A stretch of DNA of 64,000 bases from Azolla caroliniana (Eukaryota > Polypodiophyta). The notes beneath the pieces are model-generated. The model saw nothing but the letters and a program-made list of their open reading frames with translations. It was not told where the DNA came from and did not search any database. Location: assembly GCA_043228905.1 (NCBI GenBank), contig JBHGNT010000017.1, positions 496,001-560,000 on the forward strand. The letters are read 5' to 3'. Shown one piece after another: positions 12,601 to 22,149 of this stretch (the stretch's first letter is position 1; the number at the start of each line of letters is the position of its first letter). Both the position numbers and the translations under genes were made by a program.

Positions 12601-13386
12601 TTCAATAACTCTGAACAAAAACTCGGTGCCAGGTGAAGCCTGAAGAGGGCTTAATTTCTATCTTGACTTGGTTTTTGGATGAAAAAATATATTGTAAGTA
12701 GGAACACCAAAGTAAACACGGGATGTAAAGATCCACATGCATGATGACTACAAAAAACAGAACCAAAACAAAATGAGTAAATAGGAGAGTGCCATTTCTA
12801 CTACTCAATCAGACTTCATTCCGTATAGAAGAGTACCCGTTCTACTTAAGATATGACAGAATATGAGCTTTTATTGCTATGAACACTTAGTCAATTAGAA
12901 TTTTCATATAGGTAAGTGTCTTTCACTATTTAAGAAATGAACGTCTTCTCTATTGTGGTGTCTTTCATTATTTAGGAAATGAGCGTATTCTCTTTTGTCA
13001 AGTGTTAGTAGCTTCATTTTTTTGTACTTGCATATTCTCTTTTGCCTGTATTTAATATACTGGATATATCCCTGATTGTGGTCAATTTTGTATAATTCTT
13101 TACAGGTGATAAAAGTGCTGTTGTTCCAGGCGGTATCAGGATTGGTACTCCTGCATTAACTACAAGGGGCTTTGTGGAAGAAGACTTTAAAATGGTGGCT
13201 GACTTAATCCATGAGGGTGTACAGCTTTCAAAAGAAGTGAAAGGCTTAATTGGCAGCCCAAAAGTTAAAGATTACTTAGAATTTGTGGAATCTCCAGACT
13301 TCCCTTTGCGATCAAAACTTGAGGCTCTTCGTGAAAGGGTTGAAACATTTGCATCGGCTTTCCCAATACCTGGGGAATCTAGATAA
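607..13386 (+). CDS. SHM3: Plastid serine hydroxymethyltransferase, 11 exons
   Basis: PLP enzyme that interconverts serine and glycine while loading or unloading one-carbon units on tetrahydrofolate. Exons: 607-796, 10256-10451, 11157-11331, 11408-11525, 11612-11724, 11805-11927, 12033-12137, 12210-12296, 12370-12477, 12560-12632, 13106-13386. All introns are GT-AG and phases match, giving about 522 residues, close to the roughly 529 of Arabidopsis SHM3. Exon 1 encodes a Ser-rich, acid-poor N-terminus that looks like a plastid transit peptide (about residues 1-55). Family motifs include [50 protein letters not shown] and the PLP lysine in VVTTTTHK (about Lys305). I use the exon 1 copy at 607 because it has an ATG and joins exon 2 in phase; the nearer copy at 4104 has AAG there. 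Intron 1 (797-10255) holds a Copia element and an N-gap. The plastid assignment is inferred from the exon 1 composition and closeness to SHM3. Confidence 0.93.
1242..1500 (+). promoter_or_regulatory. Possible promoter between the two exon 1 copies
   Basis: A palindromic G-box (CCACGTGG, 1243-1250) and a good TATA box (TATATAAA, 1493-1500) lie in the spacer upstream of copy B. No coding sequence can be recognised downstream. They could serve copy B or a noncoding transcript, or occur by chance. Confidence 0.3.
1955..2395. repeat. Minisatellite with alternating unit types (about 4 copies)
   Basis: Four diverged copies of a unit that begins near CATTAACAATTGTGAATGCA and ends near a C-rich run plus TTCATGG start at about 1963, 2068, 2186 and 2288. 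Two spacer types alternate (one with GGTTGGCCCA, one with GGTGACAA), giving a higher-order period near 220 bp. The array lies in a block present only in copy B of the duplication. Confidence 0.85.
2425..2525. repeat. 47-bp tandem repeat, 2+ copies
   Basis: A unit starting TTTACAATCACAAAGTAAC and ending ATGCCATATGGTG occurs twice in tandem with a partial third copy, just downstream of the larger minisatellite. Confidence 0.85.
4104..4290 (+). pseudogene. Second copy of SHM3 exon 1 with lost start codon
   Basis: Near-identical copy of the SHM3 transit-peptide exon at 607-796. The ATG is replaced by AAG at 4104-4106, one His codon is deleted, and the GTAAGATC donor (from 4291) and exon phase are kept. 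Upstream in the same frame a TGA lies at 4080-4082 with no ATG between, and the exon has no other in-frame ATG, so translation from AUG could not give a transit peptide here. It is followed by the same intron sequence that lies next to exon 2 (4461-4523 equals 9709-9771), so this may be the ancestral exon position. Confidence 0.85.
4524..4623. other. Assembly gap (100 N)
   Basis: A run of exactly 100 N, the usual placeholder for a gap of unknown size. It follows copy B of the SHM3 exon and precedes an inverted piece of the same exon. Confidence 0.98.
4624..4800 (-). repeat. Inverted fragment of SHM3 exon 1 copy B
   Basis: Reverse complement of about 4219-4397 (the 3' part of exon 1 plus the start of intron 1). 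It has the copy-B-specific bases (AGCTCGAGGG, CCTCCCAG, GAAGTAAGAATG), so it derives from copy B and not copy A. It ends abruptly at the edge of a Copia LTR. Confidence 0.9.
4800..5058 (-). repeat. Copia 3' LTR
   Basis: Matches 9438-9708 apart from a block at 4900-4913 that reads CAACGCAGAGTACT where the other LTR has a different, longer sequence. The sequence shared by the two LTRs stops at TTTACC on the minus strand at position 4800, where the inverted exon fragment begins. Confidence 0.9.
5089..9276 (-). CDS. Copia gag-pol polyprotein, 1395 aa, uninterrupted
   Basis: Single frame for all enzymes of a Ty1/Copia element. In order: gag (about 1-230); CCHC zinc knuckle [14 protein letters not shown] (about 235-248); aspartic protease WIVDSGAS (about 332-339); pre-integrase zinc motif with H465, H470, C495, C498; integrase catalytic D525, D587, E623 with the expected D-x35-E spacing; a linker of low complexity rich in Glu and Gln; reverse transcriptase with YVDD at about 1077-1080; and RNase H near the C-terminus ([17 protein letters not shown]). 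No stop or frameshift is seen, so the element could be autonomous or very recently active. It sits antisense to SHM3 inside intron 1. Confidence 0.96.
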   Translation of the reverse strand: MGAMASTSAEVKNLFEIKRFDGKGFELWKERMLGILFLRDCEDALVETKPESMENDAWNTLNKKAITYIKMVVSDEILVDVKGLTTAHQVWEKLKKTYENTTPVNQVHLMRKLVSMRLDESKGATEHLSLFTGTLSQLQDSGLPAFDDKLKAIFLLMTLPDSWETLVVSLSNSPTLTFDGVRGSILSEEIRRQSSGEGSGSAYNIRGRYDKRNPNVGQRNRSKSRGKGKQQDITCYHCGRKGHKKPDCRYWKMELERKKNVGEKKNKEDKFNTTEKANMASNVIIEDLSGEDGDVLCITGDAFIAHVQDMQITKTDVIDALLSIDDGLTQTWIVDSGASFHVTPSLECFTTFDAGSYGKVYLGNNSACNIDGIGTIHLSLDNGQELVLKDVRYVPGIKKSLLSVGQMDLHGYTTLFGGGLWKLKKGSMVIVKGCKKGTLYCLQCKALPGKFLAIAEFDSRLELWHKRLGHMSQKGLEVLSALKRFDVKGSKLVFCNDCLFGKQVRNSYYSGISRKPNVLDLVHSDVCSMPVKSLGGAAYFISFIDDYSRKIWVYLMKRKGDAFDAFKSFHAFVTTQKGTKLKCLRTDNGGEFTSAEFKSYCDLHGIKRELTAPYNPSSNGVAERYNRTLCERVRCMLSTANLPHEFWGEALKTAVHICNRSPNKSLKNGIPEEVWSGKPASYDHLRIFGCDAFVHIRSELRNKLDAKSTMGIFMGYGDEGEMGYRIWLPQSRKIVRSRDLVFNEGKLLKNACSSVGNSKSVTFQQLQPSTKSENKPHDAIPKVEYDGQPVIFEPEEVGQQRDAHEDIGQRDEGTEEQNIDVEQHAGHGSQQPESAENDFPPDLEPIPENTDHWVRRSNRSRRQIYRYDPSLHYVMLSDEGEPLTYKEAMSCELSSKWELAMQEEIKSLYANDTWDLVSLPQGRKALPNKWVYKVKEIEGKPKYKARLVAKGYAQKEGIDFQEVFSPVVKMTTLRVLFALTAMLNLELYQMDVKTAFLHGDIDEEIYMKQPEGFVVSNKEHLVCKLKRSLYGLKQAPRQWYKKFDTFMLSQGFDRSYADHCLYTKKDIDDSPIILVLYVDDMLLAGKRKTSLDALKDQLKLVFSMKDLGNAEHILGMRISRNRKDKLLFLSQEKYIEKVLNRFNMAEAKSLGVPLPSYLKLSKADCPKDEMEINAMKGIPYASACGSLMYAMVATRPDIAYAVGVVSRYMSNPRKAHWEAVKCVFRYLKGTQRKCLCYGKGALNLQGYCDADMAGDLDTRKSTSGYIFTVAGGAVSWCSKLQKIVALSTTEAEYISATEASKEAIWLSRLGEDLGMSVSTPVLGCDSQSAVYLAKNAMFHSRTKHIDVRHHFIRQVLEDGLVTLTKIKTQDNPADILTKSLGKAQHEHCIQLVGVT
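9438..9708 (-). repeat. Copia 5' LTR
   Basis: Second LTR copy, followed on the minus strand by the tRNA-Met primer binding site. Its outer boundary (9708/9709) meets sequence identical to the intron at 4461-4523. Confidence 0.92.
9855..9990. repeat. Palindromic repeat with CGGTTCGGTT motifs
   Basis: Contains the perfect inverted repeat CGGTTCGGTT-TG-AACCGAACCG and further GGTTCGGTTCGG and GGTTTAAACGG motifs, followed by an A/T-rich stretch. It resembles the end of a small non-autonomous DNA transposon, but no second terminus or target duplication was found. Confidence 0.5.
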
Positions 13387-15101
13387 GTCGTTGTATTGGA
13401 TTATATACTCTTTTAACATGAATTTCAATAAACTTCATATAAGGGAATACGTAAAGACACTTTTAATAGACCTGGGTGTGTTTATTTTCTTTGAGAGCAT
13501 TGTCCTCATGGAAGCATTGTACTTTTGATTATGTAGTCGTAATTAACCATAATATCTCTAGTAAGGATTCTGATGTGCTTCCATCACTGACAAGGTATCA
13601 GTGGCGTGTAATTGATTTTTAATTGGAGTTTCCAAAAATTGGTGCATGGCATAGTAAGGTCTTCCCTATTGGGAACGCAACCCCGTCCATTTGAAATTGA
13701 TAGGTGTTCTGAATAGCACAGGTTTGTGGTCCTAGGACAGTATATAGTAAGGTAATTGTATTGTATATTTAATAAACTCTGTAATTCCCTAAGGAACCTT
13801 TCTAAGTGTCATCTTATTTAATAAACTCTGTAATTCCCCAAGGAACCTTTCTAAGTGTCATCTTTTTCAACATTGGTTGGTTGCCACATGGTCTTAAGGT
13901 GAAACATGCATCCTGAACAAGTAAAAACTCGGCAGTGAATGTAAGTATAATGTTTATCTGTAAGCATGAATATAATATAGTACTCCACATTGTGATATTG
14001 TGCTCACGAACATAGCTATTAACAGTAAAATTCTTGATAATGAAGTATAGATGATCTTATGAATTTTATGGCTTAATGAATTTGTTAGACGACCTTAGGA
14101 TAAGGTTTATTAAAAAGTTTATGACTGAATTTCATAGATGACCTGTGTGTAGAGTCTAAATAGAAATAGTATATGACCTCAGTAAATTTTGAATGTCAAA
14201 AAGTCATTAATCCCTAAAGCATTAATCCTAAATATTAGTATTTCAGATGAAATGTTACAAGTCGCCCTTTACAAAGAGGTTGTATCCATTCTAATGCAAA
14301 ACCTGTTTGAAAAACGCCATTTACTTTATGGGAATTATATGTTTTCCAGTAGAGATGTTACTGAATACCATGCATGTTCAAAATCTCATTCTGTACTCAC
14401 TAAGATTTTGGATGTTCATAATATGACTTCAGCAGAAATAGCTGTTGGTGTTCTTTTGAAACCATTATTCAAATGTTACAATCCTCAAAATAAGGCCTCA
14501 CATGTCTATATTAGACAATATCATGACTAACACTTAACGCAAGAAAACAAACTGAAGTATTCGCCAATATTTGTACAAAAGTTAAACTTCATTTTGAATT
14601 ATACATGCCTTAGTAAACATCCAAGGAAAAACAAATCATTCCCCAAATTTCACAAAACATGTAACTTAAATCAGGCATATATCGAGCCAATATTTCATGT
14701 CCCCATTTGTACAGAACCAATGCATGAAATTGTTGGCATAGTATATTGGGAATACATGTACACCAATACTTGAATCCCTCTAATGCAACTACAAAAATAA
14801 AGTGACATTCAAAAATCTCCAAACAAGACAGGTACCATGTTTTTCCACTAAAACATGAAATTGGACATTGATAGTAGATACACTTGAGGCTACAGGACCA
14901 CCATTACAAAAACCAAACAATGCTATCAGCCTTAGCTCTAAACCGATCAAAACCTTTTTTCCAGATCTGTCTACAAAAACCCAAATTAATAATTCTATGG
15001 GTATGTACTCTTATCATTCATTGGTCTCTTGGAAGTCTTGCAGTAGAAAAACAGCACATCTTTTTCAAAAGGTTTGGATTTCAGTTGTGTCACTTTAGAA
15101 C
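13387..15101. other. Convergent 3' region between SHM3 and PNSB3
   Basis: About 1.7 kb, A/T-rich, between the ends of two genes that converge. It includes a 49-bp tandem duplication near 13.8 kb. An open stretch of 113 codons at 14189-14530 has no family features and no coding bias I can see. No other gene is supported. Confidence 0.6.
13766..13863. repeat. 49-bp tandem duplication
   Basis: Two almost identical copies, 13766-13814 and 13815-13863, each starting TATTTAATAAACTCTGTAAT. They lie about 380 bp past the SHM3 stop codon. Confidence 0.92.
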
Positions 15102-15274
15102 CTACATTAAAGGGTTCCCTTTCTGAGGCCTTCTCTTCACCTTAATCTGTTCATAAATAGAGATTATTACCAACAATCACCATTTTGAACCTCATGTAAG
15201 TAGTTAGATAACACAGATACATGGAATAAAACTGCAATGATATATACATATACATACATACATACATACATACA

Positions 15275-15363
<89 letters not shown>

Positions 15364-17695
15364 CCTTGCCACCATTTGTCCCATCTCCGACAGTCGCTTG
15401 ACATGCCAGTCTCCAACTGTCAGGTCTCTGTGAAACATCCAGTTTCATGACAGAAAGAAATAATCAGCAATTCATATCCACTTTGAGGAACAGATATGTA
15501 CAAACACAAACAAGTACCAATTTCAAATAATGGGGCTCTGCTGGTGTCCGCTTGTTCATGAGTTCAGCTCCTTCCAAAATCTAACAAATGACAATAAATA
15601 AGTTTATGGCCAATATTTCTGCTGGACAAATCATAATCCTCATTATAACTTAATGATTAAACAGCCCTCTTCATGTAAATGTCTTAAAGTTTGATTCATT
15701 CATTGAAAACTATGAAAAAGAACTCATATCACCGATAAAGAAAGAAATGCATGTGCATTATAGGTGGAACATGAAACAGAACTTTAACATACATCAACAA
15801 GGCAAGTGCCACACATTCCTCGGCCCTCACAATTCATCATCTTTCCCTGAAGAAGGAACATAAGTAGGATGTGAGGTTTACATATCAATAATCATTCATC
15901 ACAAATTAATTCATTCAGCACTTGTCACTAATAGCTATTACATTGAGAGAGATAGAAAAATATTATCTTACATATGGGCCATATAGCTCCACTTGATTCT
16001 CCAACATGATATCGCGAAGAAGTTTCTTACCACTCACAGCAGTGACAAACTGTGGCTCAGGAATTGGGTCAGTCTCTCCTGGGCGGTTGTCAGGCTGCAC
16101 AATACAAGTGTCCAATCACTTACGCAGAAACTTACAGAGATGGCACAATAATTGTATACAATGAGCAGTAAGAGCAACAACAGAATAACTGAATCTCTTT
16201 TGCAAGCAATCATGATAACCCACATGCTCCCAAACCTGTACTACAGCTACATTTTAAGGGCCTCTATTAGGTGTAACTATTTCGTTAGTTTTAAGGTATG
16301 GGATTTGGGAAGCCCGATTTTCCTCTTTCTTTTGCCTTGTTTAAATATCTGCATAATGACTCTTATGATTTCGTGATTTGGTCCTGTCTCTCTCTTTTCC
16401 TATAACCTCTCATTTGATTGATTTGTTTCTTCTTTCATATGCAATGACTTTCATCCTTGATCAAATTATCTCATTCCTCTCATCTCTAGTACTAATACAT
16501 AAGCCACGCATGGAAAGGTTTGTTATACCTTGATAATCATGTGGGATGTGTTGTTACCAGCCATAGCAAACCTCAAAAAGTCATAAAAATGAATGGATAT
16601 TGGGAGAAAATGCAAAGTTGATCCATCTCATTTTAGGTATAACACAAGTTAGTTGTTCGAGAAGTTTAGGACAAACAACAGAAACCATTTTTCTACCATT
16701 TGGTATAATTTCATCCAGATGTGTCATTGTGCTGCCTCCTGGTTTGACCTCCAACTTGACATCAATGAAGCATTTTTACCTAAAGATTGACATGAAGCTG
16801 TCTACATGTTTTTTACAGCCATTCTATTTGCCTCCAAGAAACAATCAAATATGATCTGAAATAATCTTCTCACAATGGCACATAATGTTTTGGTTCGTTC
16901 ATGTCATTTTCTCGACAAGTGAAATAAATATAAAATCTAGACATAGGTGTAACATATTCTTGCTATTGACCATATATGTAAGTGATGTTTTCCAAATGGA
17001 ACATTGAATCAGACTTTCAAGTTATAATCTCTTGCGTTCTTTTGCTTATTTAACTTTCCGTTTAACAGCCGTTCCAGTTTGTTGGGGTTTTTGGTCATTT
17101 AGCATGTTCTAGAAACATTGCACAAATCATCCTTCTAGTACCCTGACTGGAAAATCAGAAAAAAAACGCAATTTTCTAGGAGTTTAACAAAGCCTAACAC
17201 CTAGGAAAGTAGCAAACCAGCATACTGAGCAAAACAACAAAAAAAAGCATATAAAAAACGTTATCCACATGTATAAAGCATTTCATATCTAAGCAGCATC
17301 CACAATGAAGAAAACTTTGCAACACAAGTTAATAAGAAATTGAGCAAAGAAAAGAAGAAAGGAAACAAACGAAAGAAAAAACAAATAAAACCTACCCCAA
17401 CAAATTCTAGTTCAATGAGGGGGGGAGCTTCTAGGGCAGAAGAAGAAGAAGGAGACTCTGTTGATGTAGAAACCCAAACTTCCTGCTCTTGATGTTGTTG
17501 AGAGGCACTGATTTTGTCAAGGCTCGATCTTCTTCTCTGTTTTTTGAGGAAAGAAACAGAGCTCTGTTTGTTGATTAAAGAAGAAGAAGAAGATAAAGAA
17601 ACAGAGGAAGTGAGTTGCTCTGCTCGGGTTGAGAGAAGATGAATGGAGGAGGCATTATATCCCAAGGCCACGGCCAAAGAGGAAGCCATCATCAT
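15102..17695 (-). CDS. PNSB3: Photosynthetic NDH subcomplex B subunit 3, 6 exons
   Basis: Nuclear-encoded ferredoxin-like subunit of the chloroplast NADH dehydrogenase-like complex (also called NDF4), which works in cyclic electron flow around photosystem I. Exons on the minus strand: 17695-17396, 16094-15972, 15846-15793, 15580-15518, 15427-15365, 15146-15102. All junctions are GT-AG in phase 0, giving 215 residues. The N-terminus is a Ser-rich transit peptide, followed by IELEFVG, the conserved start of the mature domain. Cysteines C147, C153, C156 (CEGRGMCGTC) and C189 (WRLACQ) fit a plant-type 2Fe-2S site. I take the first of three adjacent ATGs at 17695. Exon 6 encodes only 14 residues and has diverged from the Arabidopsis tail, so it is the least certain exon. 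The last intron contains a long tetranucleotide repeat. Confidence 0.9.
15241..15361. repeat. Compound microsatellite (TACA)n-(GATA)n in PNSB3 intron 5
   Basis: About 60 bp of TACA-type repeat directly followed by about 57 bp of GATA repeat, between the last two PNSB3 exons. The repeat edge is only 3-4 bases from the donor of exon 5 (15364-15363). The open frames reading Tyr/Leu/Ser/Ile and Cys/Met/Tyr/Val repeats here are artefacts of the repeat. Confidence 0.97.
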
Positions 17696-18962
17696 TGTCG
17701 TCCTTCCCTTCGCCCTATAACTAAACCCCTCGTTGCTTGCAGTTCTTCCGATCGATATGGGAAAGAAAAGGGTATTTCCAAACCTGCCCCTCTGCACCTC
17801 ACCATTTACAAATATCAATTATACCCCCCCCACTCGCACACCAATTAAGAGCTACAAATATGCATTGGGACTACCTCTTGTATGGATCAGAAATTTTCCA
17901 TGTGTGGTCATGGTGGCAAATCATGCCTAATAGTCACAGTTTTGCAATTTGTGCTCCGTCAATAAGTTTAATTTTAAATGTATATATAACAAATAATTTA
18001 GAAGTTGGACACAAGACATGTTCTAATTAGATGGACAACAAACACATTTAGGGAGAGTTGATATGCTACACAAAATAGATTTACAAATGTCGGGTCTCTT
18101 TGACATGCCGGCATGACAGCCTCTTGTGGCTTAGCCTAAATTGCTAGATTGGTCTAAGCTCCCAATCAATTATGTCCAATCTTTTTCATATAAACCACTC
18201 CTAAAATATATGAGAATTTGAAAATGCATTTTTGTTCAATTGCAAGAAGAGTTCTATATTCACAACCAAGAGCTGGTAATCAGCCTATGCATAGGTTGGC
18301 ATACAGAGAAACACATTCCATTATGTTCAGTCCTGTGCAAAACACACGTGTCTTATGGTTGTTGATTTCAAGGAACTCGCAAAAATATCTTGAATTTACA
18401 TGGGATGCTACAAGAAATTGTGTAAACAAGAGACGTAAATTTATGCAACAATTTGAGACACTACTATCATTACAATTGCAACTACAATCATATAACCATA
18501 GATTACAATGTATTAAGATGTTCATAGATTAATGAAATATTTGCCCGAACAAAAACTGCATACTGTGAGTAAGCAAGTCATCAAAATGGGTGACATATTA
18601 TTGCAAAGCTACCAAACATTCATCAATTCCAAGTTAGTCCATGTGTATACACACTTTGAAAATTCTCATGCAATACTTCATGTTTACACTGAATGAAGCT
18701 TGATGTATGATAAGAAAGTCGCTGAGTAACTGGATATAACTGAATAGAAATGGCCAAGTAACTTAGAAATGCCAGTGTCAAAATTGGCTTTGGGTTTTCC
18801 CTCTTCATGATGACTACTTTCTTCTCTCTCCTCTCTTTGTTGCACCACACCCAATTAATCTATTTTATCATGTATAAGAAATTTAATAAATTCTATCTAT
18901 CAACGAAGAGCATTGAACATTGTAAATCCACTCCATTCTTTGAATCATCCAATGCTCGTTTT
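17696..18962. other. Intergenic region upstream of PNSB3
   Basis: About 1.27 kb holding the PNSB3 promoter and the 3' flank of the sulfotransferase gene. It has a short C-run and no repeat or coding segment that I recognise. A 104-codon open stretch at 18218-18532 has no recognisable features. Confidence 0.5.
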
Positions 18963-21503
18963 TCAATGTACCAGAGACTCATATTTTGTTCCATTGAGAA
19001 GCTTTGACAAATCAGTCCAGTTTTCCACTCGATCAGCCAATGGCAGTGTGTGAATCTTTACATGTTTGCTCTTCAATTTTCTTGGTTTAACATGTAAGAA
19101 CTCTTGAACTTTTATCAACTCCTGTAAACAGAAGAAGAACATGAAAAGAAACATATTAAATCACTCTCAACCAATGCTACTGACATAAATAAAAAATGAA
19201 AATTTGATGAATAAAGTTGAGAGATACTATATTACACAAAGAGAAGGATCCAATGTTCCCAAAAATACTTCTTTATTCATGTAACCTTTGAATGACTTAG
19301 TGAAATAATTATGAAGATGGCTGACCTCTTTGCTTTGAAGTAGATCCTCATAGTATACTACGATATTACGAATCCTGCTGAAAAATTGTTGTGCATCTAT
19401 CATGCTATCCTCAATGCTTTTCAAGTAAGGAATCACCAATGTTAGGTTAACTAATGGTTTGTAAGATGCAAGAATATTTGCCTGCATACCAAAATTTTGG
19501 TGTTTAGCAACGTTTTCAGTAATGCTTCATTTCTAACCCACTTTTACTTTTAAAAACACTTATTATTATTATTTTATCTTGTTTTCGTTTTTCGCAGAGC
19601 AAGAGAGAATTCAATCATGCTTGCCTCTTGAATGGAGTGTACATGAGCTCGATGTGTTCCATTTAAGAGCTTCGAATGCTGATCAAATTTATTTGCTATG
19701 AGAGATATGTAACGTTCCAAGAAATTTCGACGGAAAAGAAAAATAACTGAGACAGATTTTTCCTTCAAGTATGCTAGAACTTCCGGCTTATATTCCATGA
19801 AGCCCTGTAAGATGAAAATCTTAGGCTTACAATATCCATGAACCATCACTGTTTCAATCACATTTAAGAAAATAAAAAGCATAGATTTTGTCTAATTAGA
19901 AAAACGAAAAAAATAAAGGCATCAAAGATAGATGCTTCACTCTCCCCGAATGGCCTGCAATATTCACCTATATAATAATAAAATTTTAATTTATTTTTTT
20001 ACTCTGGCAAATAAAAATAATTTTCCTGCAATAAAAAAGAGAAGCTGTGCAAATTCTAACACACCTGATTAAGCATCCACTTGAAACCAACAGCAGTTGT
20101 GCAATCTTTTTTATGATATTTGCTAACCCAATCAAGATTGTAAAGTGTGTCCAAAGACTCCTTTATCATAGTCATATTCTTTCTCCTTGTTGTAATCAAG
20201 AAAACTTCACCATGAGATCTCACATTTTTATGACTATTCAGTAGTGTCTCAAACCATCCACTACCTGACCTTTGCATAGAAACGATGACGAAATAATGCA
20301 CTGGAATGCAGCTGCACTCCCTCCTATTGAAAAACCGCCAACAATTCAACAAGTTTTCCATTACCCATACGAGTAATTTATTATCCACGCTTGATAGCAT
20401 GAAGTAAAAATTGTCGATGCGTGAAAATTGAAGGTCTTGATTATCCATAATTACACTAGCTAATACCTATCAAACGTTGCAGGTTGAGGATAATGCATAT
20501 CCTGTTGAGTACTTATCGAACAGCGACCAGTGAAAACATTCACATCTTGCCTGATTATTTGAGCAAAACTTGGCATTTCCATGGTAGAGAAACCCATATA
20601 TAGAACCCCTAAGGCCAGAACCATAATGATTGAAAACTTCCAATGAAAGCTTAGTTTCTTGTGCAGCCATTTTTGGGAAAGGTCCTGCAATTCCCATTGA
20701 CATCAGAAATGAAAACAAGGAAGTTATTATTGTTTTTCCTTGTGAAGTGAAAGAACAGAGAATTCCATTTGTAAAAAGTTTCTTGTTCAGACCCATCTTA
20801 TGCACCTTTCCCGCTAAAGCCTAATTTCCATTTTCCTTACTCGATGTCAAAACTTGCCCATCTTCACCTGGAAAAGAGGCTGAAGATAAGGTATGATACT
20901 TGCCTTCTATGCGTCGAAGAATGCAAACAGGGTCTGTTGTATGCAAAGATTTATGCTGACATATTTAACCTAAACCCAAAAGTTCAAGTGAAGATACCTT
21001 ATATATCCTCAAAAAGGTATATTATTACTCTGGAGTGCTTTACATTGATAATTTAAAATCTTTTAATCGTTGATTTTTGCTATGACATGAACGCCTAAAC
21101 CTTTCATAACTCAATGTGGTCGGGCAAAGATTCCTTACACAGTGGCTATGAAAATAGTTCCTAAACCTAACTTTGGGAGACCCCCAATGAAGAGAACGCA
21201 TACAAAGAAAATTCATGTTCCATCACCAGATATTTCCAAAGAGTAGTAGCTATGAAGGAGTTCATAAATCCTAAACAACATACAAAGGGCCAGAGAATTT
21301 GCCAAAAAAAGAGCTGTGCAGAAAACATTCTCATAAACCCTATTTTCAGGTCCTATGAAACTGAGAGCGGATTTATTAGATAATAATGTGTCCTTTTCTC
21401 TTACCTTATAAAAGGGTTTTCTGTGAGAGATCGATCTCAAAGAAAAAGGTTGTTTGATGGGCGACGCGTCGTCGTCGTCGTCGTCGCCAAGAACTAGTGC
21501 CAT
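18963..21503 (-). CDS. NodH-like membrane-anchored sulfotransferase, 6 exons
   Basis: Member of the plant NodH/Stf0-like sulfotransferase group; the acceptor substrate cannot be told from sequence. Exons on the minus strand: 21503-21405, 20684-20467, 20323-20065, 19804-19625, 19481-19326, 19121-18963, about 356 residues. The short cytosolic N-terminus has an Asp run and basic residues. A membrane anchor follows at about 50-67 (IIMVLALGVLYMGF), suggesting a type II Golgi protein. The PAPS-binding loop is SMQRSGSGWFETLLNSH (from about 121), followed by NLDWVSKY, GFKWMLNQ and SVSVIFLFRRNFLERYISL, then KLLNGTHRAHVHS. The intron between exons 4 and 5 starts GC (GAG|GCAAGC) and ends CAG; the remaining introns are GT-AG. 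Exon 1 rests on phase, a good donor and a suitable charge pattern and has no homology support, so it is the weakest part. Confidence 0.87.
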
Positions 21504-22149
21504 GGCTTCTGATACGAAGAACACTTCTTCTTCTTCTTCTTCTTCTTCTGAGTTGTCTGGTGAAGATAAGGATGAGAGAAGAAGGGGTGGGTGCCCTCGG
21601 AATTCGCACCTGCGGACTTCATGTCTGTCAGATTAGCCATCATCATCATCATCACCACCATCAGAAGAAGAAGAAGAAGAAGAAGAAAGAAAAAGATTTC
21701 GAGTTCTCTTTATTGGGAACAGAGTCACTGTAGAATGGCGAATCACTATGATTCATTCTCATAGAAATCCCATATGTATGTACATTTATCAATAGAGAAG
21801 AATATATACATATATCATTATATGTATACACTTTTCTAAACATTCGGCTTAGTGCGCCATTTTTTTGAGTTTGCCAAAAATCTGCATTGTTTCATGACAA
21901 TAATAATAATAATAATTCATAGAAAGTTATATCCTCCATCGGTATTAAAATTAGAGTGGCGAAACGCAATACATATACAAAATAAGTCTACTATTACAAT
22001 GAATATTGCATGCAAGCTTTAAATCCCAAAAATAAAATCAAAATTTACATCAAATCAAAATTTGAAACTATGTTCCAAACACTCAAAAAAGCAACGATAT
22101 CATTGACACAAAAATCAGATCATGTCATCGAATAATATCCCAATCCCTC
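21504..22149. other. Upstream flank of the sulfotransferase gene
   Basis: Contains the likely promoter of the minus-strand sulfotransferase gene, with short trinucleotide runs of TCT (about 21522-21547), ATC (about 21638-21660) and GAA (21663-21686), and an ATA run near 21901. No gene is recognised. Confidence 0.5.

Noticed and set aside
14189-14530. 113-codon open frame between SHM3 and PNSB3
   Set aside because: No recognisable motif and A/T-rich composition like the surrounding intergenic DNA.
15151-15448. Three overlapping minus-strand open frames with Tyr-Leu-Ser-Ile and Cys-Met-Tyr-Val repeats
   Set aside because: They are reading frames through the TACA/GATA microsatellite in a PNSB3 intron; only the RPDSWRLACQATVGDGTNGGK part is exon.
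21454-21636. Ser-rich open frame on the + strand starting MMGDASSSSSS
   Set aside because: It is antisense to the predicted sulfotransferase first exon and owes its openness to trinucleotide repeats.
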